A stretch of 64,000 nt of DNA, taken from Hyalangium gracile (GTDB taxonomy: Bacteria > Myxococcota > Myxococcia > Myxococcales > Myxococcaceae). Made by a program: the position numbers and the translations under genes. A model generated the notes under the pieces. The model ran no database searches, had not been told where the DNA came from, and saw nothing but the letters and a program-made list of their open reading frames with translations. The stretch lies in assembly GCF_020103725.1 (NCBI RefSeq), contig NZ_JAHXBG010000034.1:1-64000 (forward strand). The letters run 5' to 3'. Positions 54,929 to 62,717 of the stretch are shown one piece after another (positions within the stretch are counted from its first letter, which is position 1; each line of letters starts with the position of its first letter).

Positions 54929-57493
54929 GTGCCCAAGCCGATCCGATTCCTGCTGCTGGCGCTCTTGATCCTCGTCCCCGTGGCCTGGTGGGGACTGAGC
55001 GCCTCAGGGGGGGAGTCGGCTCCCGCGGTGGCTGCGTCCGCTCCGGCTCCTGGCGCCCCTCCGGCCGAGGGGGCTCCGGCCCCGAGCACCATGGTGGCGC
55101 CGTCTCCGAGTGAAGGGGGGAGCACCGAGGAGCCGCTGGATGAGGAGCTCCTGGAGGAGCAGAAGGACGGCACCGGTCCCTGCATCGCGGTGGAGGTGAC
55201 GGCCCGGGGAGCTCCGGTGCCGGGGGCTCACGTGAAGGCGGTCCGGCAGAAGGCCTACGACATCATCGAGCTGCACCCCATCATCGTGGGAGCGGACGGG
55301 CGCGGGCAGGGGTGGTGCAAGCCAGGCGAGTATGTCTTCGCGGCCCAGGCCCCGGGGTTCGCTCCCGAGGTGAAGGGGCTCGTGGTCAAGGAGAGCGACA
55401 CCGCTCCCCGGGTCCAGTTCTCCCTGAAGCCGGGCAAGAGCCTGCGTGGACATGTCCAGGACGCGGACTCGCGGGAGCCGGTCGCGGGGGCCCAGCTCGT
55501 CTTCTCGCTCGACGAGGACTCCCACGTGGTCGACGAGGTCACCGCCGTGAGCGATGCCCGGGGAGACTTCCAGGTGGGCGACCTGGGGGAGGGCAGCTAC
55601 ACCATCATCGCCAGGGCGCCAGGCCATGCCATGACCATGGATGGGGCGGAGGTGCCTGCCTCGGGGCCTGTGATCATCTCGATGCGGGGAACGGCCCGGC
55701 TCGAGGGCCAGGTCGTCGATGGCCGCGGAGCTCCCGTGGCGGGTGCCACGGTCGAGGCCAGCCCCCAGGAGGCCGTCATGCAGGAGCTGAAGCCGACCCA
55801 GACCGATGCGCGGGGGTTCTTCTCCCTCGAGCTCCCGGAAGGCATCTACATCCTCGCGGCGAGGGCCGCGGGCCAGTCGGCGATTCACAGGGGCGCGGTG
55901 ACGCTCACTCGCGGCGCGCTGGTGGATGGACTCGTCATCCAGCTGCAGCCGGCGGGCATCTTGTCGGGGAAGGTCTTCGTGCGCTCGAGCCAGAAGCCCA
56001 TCCGCGGGGCGGACGTGAGGATCCGCGACACCGAGTCGGAGTTCAGCGAGCACTTCCAGACGGACGCGCGCGGAGGCTTCCGCGCCGAGCTGCCGCCAGG
56101 ACGCTACGGACTCTCGGTGTCCAGGGACGGGTACCCCTCCTTCGATCGGGATGGACTGCGGATCCAGGCGGGCCAGGAGCTGGCGCTGGAGGTCCCCCTG
56201 GTCCAGGCGTGCTCGGTGGTTGGCAGCGTGAAGGACGGCGCGGGCCACCCCGTGGAAGAGGCCGAGATCACCCTGCGGCGCTTCACCCACGAGGCGGGAG
56301 AGCGGGAGGGCTCGGCCGACGAGCTCGCCCACGAGAGCACGGACGAGGAGGGCAACTACAGCGCCATCGAGCTGGAGGCGGGGCGCTACCGGATCGAGGC
56401 TCGACTGGCCCGGGGAGGCAGCCCCGTCGTCCGGGAGATCACCCTGGCGGAGGGCGAGGAGGCGCGCGTCGACTTCGTCATCCCGCAGCTTCTGGGCGAG
56501 GTGAAGGGCATCGTGCAGCATGTCGGCGGTGGCCCGCTCCTCCAGCAGGTGGATGTCTCCGTGTCCTCCAAGGGGGACGAGCTGGATGTCAATGCCCCCT
56601 GGGTGGAGCCGGATGAGACGGGCCACTTCACCGTCAAGCTCCTGCCGGGGCGGTACACGTTCAAGGCCCGGTATCTCGACTTCGAGAAGTCAGGCCCGGC
56701 GCAGTCCGTCACCGTCGAGGGTGGGAAGGTCTCCCTGGTGCGTCTCACGGTCTCGGGCGCGCTGGTGGAGACCTCGGGTGTCGTCGTGGACTCGCGAGGT
56801 GCGCCTGCCCCCGAGGCCGCGGTCGCCCTCTCGGGTGAGGATGTGCACACGTCGGGAGAGGCCGATGCGCAGGGGCGCTTCGTGCTGACGACGCCCTCCA
56901 CGAGCGAAGGCACTCTCGCCGTCATCCAGGCGAGGCGCCAGGCCGAGGATGGCGAGGCCCGGGACGTGCGCGTGGGCAGCCGGGGCGTGGTGGTGCGTCT
57001 GGAGGCCGAGGCGGCACTGCGGGGCCGCGTCATCCCCACGCGCGGTGCCGCGGTGCAAGGCTTCGAGCTGTACGCCGAGCGGGAGCGCGGCTCCCGGTCC
57101 CTCTTCGACCGGGGCGACTCACGTCCCTTCGCGGGGGACTCCTTCGAGCTGCTGGATGTGCCGGCGGGCCTCGTCGAGCTGCGGGTGCGCACCTCCGACG
57201 GGCGCAGCGGCAAGGCGCAGGCGCGGCTCGAGCCCGGGCGGACGGCGAGCGTGGAGATCCCCGTGGGAGAGCTCTGCAGGGTCGTCGGCAGGGTCGTTGG
57301 TCCTGCAAGCGGTACGGTGCGTCTGGATGAGGGCAAGCCGGGGGTGCGCAGGGAGACTCTGAAGCAGGAGGGGCGCTTCGAGTTCTTCGCCGTCGAGCCC
57401 GGAGCGCACGTGCTGTGGCTGGGTCACAAGAAACTCCCCTTCACGCTCCAGCAGGGCGAGACGCTCGATCTGGGAGTGCTCGAGGAGCTGTGA
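54929..57493 (+). CDS. Multi-domain carboxypeptidase-regulatory-like (CarboxypepD_reg) protein
   Basis: 854-aa exported protein from GTG 54929. The N-terminal helix (FLLLALLILVPVAWWGLSA) is followed by an Ala/Pro/Glu linker and about eight tandem beta-sandwich modules of the carboxypeptidase regulatory type. Each has the pattern G-x-V-x-D-x-x-x-x-P-[VI]-x-G-A...D-x-x-G-x-F...L-P-x-G-x-Y (for example LEGQVVDGRGAPVAGATV, TDARGFFSLELPEGIYIL, TDARGGFRAELPPGRYGLSV). Such arrays act as rigid adhesive or scaffold stalks. It is divergent from the VWA operon with 97 nt between. A strong hairpin follows the stop. Confidence 0.85.
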   Translation: MPKPIRFLLLALLILVPVAWWGLSASGGESAPAVAASAPAPGAPPAEGAPAPSTMVAPSPSEGGSTEEPLDEELLEEQKDGTGPCIAVEVTARGAPVPGAHVKAVRQKAYDIIELHPIIVGADGRGQGWCKPGEYVFAAQAPGFAPEVKGLVVKESDTAPRVQFSLKPGKSLRGHVQDADSREPVAGAQLVFSLDEDSHVVDEVTAVSDARGDFQVGDLGEGSYTIIARAPGHAMTMDGAEVPASGPVIISMRGTARLEGQVVDGRGAPVAGATVEASPQEAVMQELKPTQTDARGFFSLELPEGIYILAARAAGQSAIHRGAVTLTRGALVDGLVIQLQPAGILSGKVFVRSSQKPIRGADVRIRDTESEFSEHFQTDARGGFRAELPPGRYGLSVSRDGYPSFDRDGLRIQAGQELALEVPLVQACSVVGSVKDGAGHPVEEAEITLRRFTHEAGEREGSADELAHESTDEEGNYSAIELEAGRYRIEARLARGGSPVVREITLAEGEEARVDFVIPQLLGEVKGIVQHVGGGPLLQQVDVSVSSKGDELDVNAPWVEPDETGHFTVKLLPGRYTFKARYLDFEKSGPAQSVTVEGGKVSLVRLTVSGALVETSGVVVDSRGAPAPEAAVALSGEDVHTSGEADAQGRFVLTTPSTSEGTLAVIQARRQAEDGEARDVRVGSRGVVVRLEAEAALRGRVIPTRGAAVQGFELYAERERGSRSLFDRGDSRPFAGDSFELLDVPAGLVELRVRTSDGRSGKAQARLEPGRTASVEIPVGELCRVVGRVVGPASGTVRLDEGKPGVRRETLKQEGRFEFFAVEPGAHVLWLGHKKLPFTLQQGETLDLGVLEEL

Positions 57494-57497
57494 AACA

Positions 57498-57535
57498 GCA
57501 GACATGACACGCGAGCCGTGTCTCGACATGTCTGC
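57498..57535 (+). terminator. Hairpin after the CarboxypepD_reg gene
   Basis: A 9-bp outer stem (GCAGACATG 57498-57506 with CATGTCTGC 57527-57535) and a 5-bp inner stem (ACACG/CGTGT, loop CGAGC) are joined with a 5-nt bulge (CTCGA) on the 3' side. It begins 5 nt after the stop codon. No T-run follows, so it is a 3' stabiliser or a non-canonical terminator. Confidence 0.55.
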
Positions 57536-57637
57536 CTTCACTCCTGGCTGGGTCATTGGGGACCGCGCTCGATGAGCGAGGCCGGTTTCTGTGCGCGCTG
57601 CCTGTTTTTCATTAAGGTCCTGTCTCGGCGCAATAAG

Positions 57638-57668
57638 CCTGCCTTTACGACAATCCGCAAAAGGCAGG
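57638..57668. repeat. 9-bp inverted repeat upstream of the M28 peptidase gene
   Basis: CCTGCCTTT (57638-57646) and AAAGGCAGG (57660-57668) form a perfect inverted repeat with a 13-nt centre, ending 45 nt before ATG 57714. It may be an operator or a leader hairpin. Confidence 0.45.
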
Positions 57669-57713
57669 TTCGCGGAATCCCCCACGAAGCAGTCCGTGCG
57701 CCAGGAGAAGCGT

Positions 57714-59486
57714 ATGAGAATGAGGAAGTTTGGTCCGATCGTCGCGTGGCTTGCGTGTGCAGCACCCGCGTTCGCGCAGGCTCCCCAGCAAGACAAGACA
57801 GTGTGGATCACCATCGGAACGGATGCGCTGCCCACGGTGCGCGAGTCCTTCCGGGCGGATGGCGCGGAGCTGCCGACCCCGCTGCGAGAGAAGGGCGGTG
57901 TGGCGGTGCTGCGCATCCGCGAGTCCCAGCTCGAGAGGGTGGCCGAAGCCATCCACGCGAAGCTCAACCGGTGCGCGGGCTTCATCTCTCATGACTCGGA
58001 GGCGAAGGCCCTGTCGGAGGTGGAGCGCGCCACCACCGCGGCGCTGCAGCCCGCGCCGGCGGCGATCGCCTACAACATCAACAACGGCCCGTCGGTGAAC
58101 GCGATGCTGGGCAGCGTGCAGGAGCTCAACATCCGCAACACCATCAACTCGCTGTCGACGAACTGGACGACGCGCCGCTACAACGTGCAGTCGGGCGCGG
58201 ACGCGGCCACGTGGCTGAAGAACCAGTGGACGACGATCGCCAACGGGCGCACGGACGTCTCGGTGGCGTTCTTCACGCACTCGTGGCTGCAGCCGTCCGT
58301 CATCGCCACCATCCAGGGCACCACGCTGCCCAACGAGGTGGTGGTGATCGGCGGCCACCTGGACTCCATCAACGGGAGCAGCTCCACCGCCGCGGCGCCG
58401 GGCGCGGATGACGACGCCTCGGGCGTCGCCTCGCTCACCGAGGCCTTCCGGGCGGCCATGGCCAATGGCTACAAGCCGGCGCGCACGGTGAAGTTCATGG
58501 CCTATGCCGCCGAGGAGGTGGGCCTGAATGGCTCGACGGCCATCGCCAACTGGCACAAGACCAACCTGGTGAACGTGGTGGGCGTGCTGCAGCTGGACAT
58601 GACCAACTACAAGGGCTCCACCTACGACTTCGGCATGGTGACGGACAACACCAACGCCTCGCTGAACAGCTTCACCACCAGCCTGATCTCCGCGTACCTG
58701 CCGGGGTTGACGTACACCAACATCACCTGCGGCTACGGCTGCTCGGATCACGCCTCGTGGAACAGCGCGGGCTTCCCGGCCACGATGCCCTTCGAGGCGA
58801 CGATGAGCACGGACAACCCGAACATCCACACCACGGGCGACACCCTGACGTTCATGGGCGGCACGGCGACCAACTCGGTGAAGTTCGCCAAGCTGGCGGT
58901 GGCCTTCCTGGGCGAGGTGGCCAAGGGCGCGACGACGGGCAACACCCCGCCGCCGACGGGTGGCGGCACCACCATTCCCACCGCGACCTTCGACGCGACG
59001 CTGAAGGCGCCCAAGTGCGGCGCCGCGGGCATCGGCTGTGACTCGGGCACGCTGCTCAACGGCCGCGCGAACCTGGGGCCCGAGGTGAACAAGCCCAACA
59101 CCATCAACGCGAGCTGCCAGGACGGCACCTCGGGCAGCTACCACTCGGACGAGTCGATCGACCGCCTGAAGGTGAGCACGACGGCCGGGACGAACCTGGC
59201 CGCGGGCAAGCAGGTGACGATCGAGGCCACGGTGTGGGCCTACTCCTCCACCGCGGACAAGCTGGACCTGTACTACGCGGCGAACGCCAACAGCCCGACG
59301 TGGACGCTCATCGGCACGTACAGCCCGGGCGGCACGGGCGCGAGGACGATCACCGCCACGTACACGCTGCCCACCGGGAGCCTGCAGGCCATTCGCGCCA
59401 ACTTCCGCTACAACAGCACCAGCGCCTCGCCCTGCAGCCCGGGCGGGTATGACGACCACGACGACCTGATCTTCGCGGTGCAGTGA
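57714..59486 (+). CDS. Secreted M28 family zinc aminopeptidase
   Basis: 590-aa preproenzyme from ATG 57714 (AGGAG 6 nt upstream). Signal peptide (IVAWLACAAPAFAQ), propeptide (~20-125), then an M28 catalytic domain of the leucyl aminopeptidase type: GGHLDSI for the first His ligand, GADDDASGVASLTEAF for the bridging Asp, AAEEVGLNGS with the catalytic Glu pair, QLDMTNY, and CSDHASWNSAGFPA; the last His is probably in NPNIHTTGDT. A Gly/Thr/Pro linker leads to a C-terminal beta domain with six cysteines (~430-590) that may serve export or substrate binding. It probably trims peptides made by the M4 protease and others. Confidence 0.93.
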   Translation: MRMRKFGPIVAWLACAAPAFAQAPQQDKTVWITIGTDALPTVRESFRADGAELPTPLREKGGVAVLRIRESQLERVAEAIHAKLNRCAGFISHDSEAKALSEVERATTAALQPAPAAIAYNINNGPSVNAMLGSVQELNIRNTINSLSTNWTTRRYNVQSGADAATWLKNQWTTIANGRTDVSVAFFTHSWLQPSVIATIQGTTLPNEVVVIGGHLDSINGSSSTAAAPGADDDASGVASLTEAFRAAMANGYKPARTVKFMAYAAEEVGLNGSTAIANWHKTNLVNVVGVLQLDMTNYKGSTYDFGMVTDNTNASLNSFTTSLISAYLPGLTYTNITCGYGCSDHASWNSAGFPATMPFEATMSTDNPNIHTTGDTLTFMGGTATNSVKFAKLAVAFLGEVAKGATTGNTPPPTGGGTTIPTATFDATLKAPKCGAAGIGCDSGTLLNGRANLGPEVNKPNTINASCQDGTSGSYHSDESIDRLKVSTTAGTNLAAGKQVTIEATVWAYSSTADKLDLYYAANANSPTWTLIGTYSPGGTGARTITATYTLPTGSLQAIRANFRYNSTSASPCSPGGYDDHDDLIFAVQ

Positions 59487-59638
59487 GCCACCTCCTCCCC
59501 TGCCTCGGCGAGCGGGGCAGGGTGAGGGCGGGCCAGCATCCTCCAGGTGACAGTGCTCGTCAGGCGATGAAAGCGGGCCCAGGGACTTGAGCGCTGGCCC
59601 GGCCCGGAGCAGGGTCCGGGGGCTCGGCACCCCCGCCC
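59487..59638. other. Gene-free stretch after M28 peptidase gene
   Basis: No gene is supported. A small stem, CCCTGCC paired with GGCAGGG, lies close after the peptidase stop without a T-run. Earlier parts of the DUF1428 remnant that follows may lie here in degraded form, but I cannot recognise them. Confidence 0.4.
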
Positions 59639-59740
59639 ACGAAGGTCCTGGCGGATCCTCGCCTGACCGGTCCGCAGATGATGCCCTTCGACAGCAAGCG
59701 GATGATCTACGGCGGCTTCAAGTCGCTGGTGACGCTCTGA
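59639..59740 (+). pseudogene. C-terminal remnant of a DUF1428 (YbaA-like) gene
   Basis: The frame reads T-K-V-L-A-D-P-R-L then, a few residues on, MMPFDSKRMIYGGFKSLVTL and a stop. This matches the highly conserved end of DUF1428 proteins such as E. coli YbaA (DPRM ... MPFDGKRMIYGGF). Only the last ~33 codons are recognisable, and no start or N-terminal two-thirds is found upstream in any frame. It is a truncated gene remnant, on the same strand as the M28 peptidase. Confidence 0.8.
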
Positions 59741-59762
59741 GCGTCCTTCCGCGTCACATGAA

Positions 59763-59805
59763 GAGGGCAGCCAGTGCGCGAAAGCCGCGCGGGCTGGCTG
59801 CCCTC
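59763..59805. terminator. Long hairpin between converging genes
   Basis: A 12-bp perfect stem (59763-59774 with 59794-59805, GAGGGCAGCCAG / CTGGCTGCCCTC) with an inner GCGCG/CGCGC helix and an AAAGC loop. It sits between the DUF1428 remnant and the stop of the convergent kelch gene. It has only weak T-richness on either side, so it may work as a bidirectional terminator. Confidence 0.6.
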
Positions 59806-59847
59806 GGGAACTGCCGGGTTTGATGGGTTGGAGTCGTGCGGGCGGGA

Positions 59848-60939
59848 CTACCACCACTGGTACAGGTCGGTGGTGGCGCTGCCGGTGCCCATGACGCCCG
59901 CGGTCACGAAGGCCTGGCCGTTGGGCAGCATCGTGGCGCCGAACATGGAGTGGGCGGCGGAGGCCGTCCCCGCGCTAGACCAGGCATCCTGCACCGGGTC
60001 GTACGACTCGGCGGTCGCGGTGGCGCCAGAGGTCGAGCCGCCACCGATCACCAGGGCGTGGCCATTGCCCTGGAGCAGGAAGGCGAAGTTGCGGCGCGGC
60101 ATGAGCAGGCTCGCGGCCGGCGCCCAGGTGTTGGTGGCCGGATCGTAGAGGTCCGCGCTCGACAGGGTGATGGAGTTGTCCTTCATGCCGCCGGCCACCA
60201 GCACCTTGCCGTTGGTGAGCAGCAGGGCCTGGTGCCACTGGCGGGGAGACCGCATGGAGCCGGCCGAGACCCACGTGTTGGACACCGGATCGTAGAGCTC
60301 CGCGCTGCTCACGAAGTTGAGGCCGTCGAAGCCGCCGGTGGCCAGCACCTTGCCGTTGCCCAGGAGCGTCAGGGTGAGGCGCTCGCGCCGGGAGAGCATC
60401 GACGCCACGGGCGCCCAGGTGTTGGTGTTGGGGTCATACAGCTCGGCCCGCTGGGTGGCGGAGCCATTCCAGCCTCCGGCGACCAGGACCTTGCCGTTCC
60501 ACAGGCGCACCGCGCCGCCCAGGTGGTGGGGGACGCTCATGGAGGCCGCCGCCGACCAGGTGTCGGTGCTCGGATCGTAGAGGTCCACGGTCGCCAGGGG
60601 CGAGGAGCCATTGCTCGCGCCGCCTCCGACCAGGACCTTGCCGTTGCCGAGCAGGACGCTGAAGTGATGGATGCGCGCCGTGGGCATGGGCGACGCCGTC
60701 GTCCAGGTGTTGCTGCTGGGATTGTAGAGCTGCGCCGTGTTGAGCGGGGTGTAGCCGTCGATGGAGCCGCCCGTCACCAGCACCTTGCCGCTGGGGAGCA
60801 CCACGGCCGAGTGGTAGCTGCGCATGGCGCCCATGGAGGCACCGGTGCTCCAGCTCGCGGCGTCCGCACGCGAGGACAGCAGACCGATGCAGAGCATCGC
60901 GACCAACGAGAAACCACCCAGCACACGTCGATTCAACAT
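59848..60939 (-). CDS. Secreted kelch-repeat beta-propeller protein
   Basis: 363-aa exported protein. The start is set at ATG 60939: AGGAG (60949-60953) lies 9 nt upstream and directly abuts the other candidate ATG (60948), which therefore cannot use it. The signal peptide is VLGGFSLVAMLCIGLLSSRADA. Seven kelch repeats of ~48 residues follow, each with a variant of M-x-x-x-R-x-x-H-x-x-x-x-L-x-N-G-K-V-L-V-x-G-G and then AELYDP or similar. The fold binds partners or sugars; no catalytic residues are evident. A near-consensus sigma-54 promoter precedes it. Confidence 0.9.
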   Translation of the reverse strand: MLNRRVLGGFSLVAMLCIGLLSSRADAASWSTGASMGAMRSYHSAVVLPSGKVLVTGGSIDGYTPLNTAQLYNPSSNTWTTASPMPTARIHHFSVLLGNGKVLVGGGASNGSSPLATVDLYDPSTDTWSAAASMSVPHHLGGAVRLWNGKVLVAGGWNGSATQRAELYDPNTNTWAPVASMLSRRERLTLTLLGNGKVLATGGFDGLNFVSSAELYDPVSNTWVSAGSMRSPRQWHQALLLTNGKVLVAGGMKDNSITLSSADLYDPATNTWAPAASLLMPRRNFAFLLQGNGHALVIGGGSTSGATATAESYDPVQDAWSSAGTASAAHSMFGATMLPNGQAFVTAGVMGTGSATTDLYQWW

Positions 60940-60994
60940 GAGAGACATCTCCTGATGGCAGAGGACCCACGGGTCGGGGTCTGGCCTCGCCTGG

Positions 60995-61010
60995 AGCAAG
61001 CGACACGCCA
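60995..61010 (-). promoter_or_regulatory. Sigma-54 promoter of the kelch gene
   Basis: Read on the minus strand from 61010 to 60995 the site is TGGCGTGTCGCTTGCT. It agrees with TGGCACRN4TTGCW at 10 of 12 defined positions, with GG and GC exactly 10 nt apart. Transcription would start near 60985, about 45 nt before ATG 60939. Confidence 0.72.
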
Positions 61011-61087
61011 GCCCACGCGGCGGGGCAACCCCTTGGATTCCGAGGGAGAGCGCCTCGCGGGTGTATCAGCGGGAGCGGGCCGGGGCC

Positions 61088-61123
61088 GGTACACCCCTGG
61101 ACCACGGGTACACCTGGTACACC
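61088..61123 (-). promoter_or_regulatory. Three GGTGTACC repeats, candidate activator binding sites
   Basis: GGTACACC occurs at 61088-61095, 61107-61114 and 61116-61123 (GGTGTACC on the minus strand), spaced 19 and 9 bp start to start. Each octamer is a small dyad, GGT-AC-ACC. They lie about 80-115 bp upstream of the kelch sigma-54 promoter, the usual enhancer distance, and directly after the end of the activator gene. Confidence 0.6.
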
Positions 61124-61132
61124 GGTGCGCCG

Positions 61133-62596
61133 TCAGGAGCGGAAGGAGTCCGGCTCCAGCCCGTGCCGCTTGAAGAGCCGGTGCACCTGCGCGCGTGACG
61201 TCTCCAGCGCCTGGGCGATGCGGCTGACGTTGCCCTGATGCTCTCGGAGGAGCGCGAGCAGCCGGTCCCGCTCCGCGTCCGGGGGGGCCGGCTCGGGTGG
61301 GGTGGGCCCGGGCTTCGGCTTGGACGGCTCCGCCCGAAGCTCCGGGGGCAGGTGCTCCAGGTCGATGCGCTCCGGCGAGAGCGCCACGGCCAGGGCCAGG
61401 ACGTGCTCGAGCTCGCGCACGTTGCGTGGCCAGTCGTACCGGAAGAGGGCTCGCGCGGCCTTCTGGGTCAGGGACGGTACCGGGGCCCCGGGGGGCACGG
61501 CTCGACGCAGCAGGAGCGAGACGAGCAGCCCCAGATCCTCGCGCCGCTCGCGCAGGGGAGGCAGCCGCAGCCGGAGCCCCGACAGCCGCGCGAGCAGATC
61601 GCTCCGGAACGAGCCCTCGCGCACCTGCTGCTCGAGGTCCCGGTTCGTCGCGGCGAGCAGCCGGAGGTCCACCTTGATGGGACGCGTCCCTCCGACGGGG
61701 AGCACCTCGCTCTCCTGGAGCACGCGCAGGAGCGAGGCCTGGGACTCCAGCGGGAGCTCGCCAATCTCATCGAGGAACAGCGTGCCGCCGTCGGCGCTCC
61801 TCACGAGCCCTGGGCGCTCCTCGTTGGCGCCCGAGAAGGCGCCCTTCCGGTAGCCGAACAGCTCGGACTGCACGAGCGTCTCGGGCAGGGCCCCACAGTT
61901 GACGGCCACGAACTCGCCGGCCCTCCCCGCGAGCCGGTGATAGGCGCGCGCGAGCAGCTCCTTGCCCGTGCCCGTCTCTCCCTCCACCACCACGGGGACG
62001 GGTGTCCGGGCCACCCGCGCCAGCTTCGCCAGCTCCCCTGCGAGCCCCGGGTTCAGCGTGGCGAACCCGGGCACGGGCGCGTGCTGCTCCCGTGGCTCCT
62101 CGTCGTCGGGCAGCGCCGGCCCCGCGAAGGCTGCCTCGCGGAACAGCAGGAAGGTGTGGCCGAGCTCGATCAGATCGCCATCCGCGAGCCAGGCGCGCGC
62201 GCACGGCTCGCCATTCACCTGGAGCCCGTTCTTCGAGCCCGCGTCCTCGAGCATCCACTGCGCGCCCGCGCGCACGAACCGGGCGTGCTCCTTGGACATC
62301 CAGCGGTCCGGCAGGCGGAGGTGAAGTCGCCGGCGACCCGCCTGCTCCTGCCGGCTCCACCCGCGAGGCTCGCCTCGGCCCAGCACGAGCTCGTCGAGCG
62401 TGTCCAGCCAGTGGAGGCTCGGGTACTCCAGGGGATGCTCGCACGCGAGCGCGACGAGGAGGAACTGCCTCGGGCGAGCCGCGGGAGCCCAGGACTCCTC
62501 ATCACGATTGGACAGCGTTTCGTCGTCCGGAGACACGGCTGGGGCACCCGACCAGGTGGCTTGCTGGACTATATGGCGACGCGTCGGATTCGACAC
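61133..62596 (-). CDS. FHA-domain sigma-54-dependent transcriptional activator
   Basis: 487-aa bacterial enhancer-binding protein from GTG 62596. An FHA domain (~68-152) with GRG at 73-75, WMSKEHARF and DAGSKNGLQVNG takes the place of a receiver, so it should sense a phosphothreonine protein. The AAA+ domain follows with Walker A GETGTGKE (206-213), the sigma-54 contact loop GAFSGA (252-257, Ser for the usual Thr), Walker B GGTLFLDE (270-277), and R-finger region LRERREDL. A Fis-type helix-turn-helix ends the protein (LREHQGNVSRIAQALETSRAQVHRLFKRHG). It lies between a sigma-54-promoted kelch gene and a divergent kinase gene. Confidence 0.94.
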   Translation of the reverse strand: MSNPTRRHIVQQATWSGAPAVSPDDETLSNRDEESWAPAARPRQFLLVALACEHPLEYPSLHWLDTLDELVLGRGEPRGWSRQEQAGRRRLHLRLPDRWMSKEHARFVRAGAQWMLEDAGSKNGLQVNGEPCARAWLADGDLIELGHTFLLFREAAFAGPALPDDEEPREQHAPVPGFATLNPGLAGELAKLARVARTPVPVVVEGETGTGKELLARAYHRLAGRAGEFVAVNCGALPETLVQSELFGYRKGAFSGANEERPGLVRSADGGTLFLDEIGELPLESQASLLRVLQESEVLPVGGTRPIKVDLRLLAATNRDLEQQVREGSFRSDLLARLSGLRLRLPPLRERREDLGLLVSLLLRRAVPPGAPVPSLTQKAARALFRYDWPRNVRELEHVLALAVALSPERIDLEHLPPELRAEPSKPKPGPTPPEPAPPDAERDRLLALLREHQGNVSRIAQALETSRAQVHRLFKRHGLEPDSFRS

Positions 62597-62602
62597 GTCG
62601 CC
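62575..62602. repeat. 28-bp imperfect dyad over the activator gene start
   Basis: GGCGACG (62575-62581) pairs with CGTCGCC (62596-62602) and GTCG with CGAC inside it, loop GATT, one mismatch. It covers the start codon of the activator gene and lies about 70-100 bp upstream of the kinase sigma-54 site, so it could be an autoregulatory or enhancer site. Confidence 0.4.
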
Positions 62603-62671
62603 GCTTCTTCCGCGCCACCCGGGCAGGGCGGGCCTTCCTGCAAGCTCCTGTTGTTCCCCGAGCCAGGGCGC

Positions 62672-62687
62672 TGGCCTGTTTCCTGCC
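62672..62687 (+). promoter_or_regulatory. Candidate sigma-54 promoter of the kinase gene
   Basis: TGGCCTGTTTCCTGCC has GG and GC exactly 10 nt apart and matches the sigma-54 consensus at 8 of 12 defined positions. The predicted start near 62698 is about 20 nt before ATG 62718. It is weaker than the kelch site, and GG-N10-GC is common by chance in GC-rich DNA. Confidence 0.42.
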
Positions 62688-62717
62688 TATGGCTGGAGCC
62701 GCGGCGCTGCCAGGGTC

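Noticed and set aside
61238-62700. Plus-strand open frame opposite the FHA-type activator, running into the kinase region
   Set aside because: Shadow frame. The kinase motifs lie in a different plus-strand frame that opens at ATG 62718.
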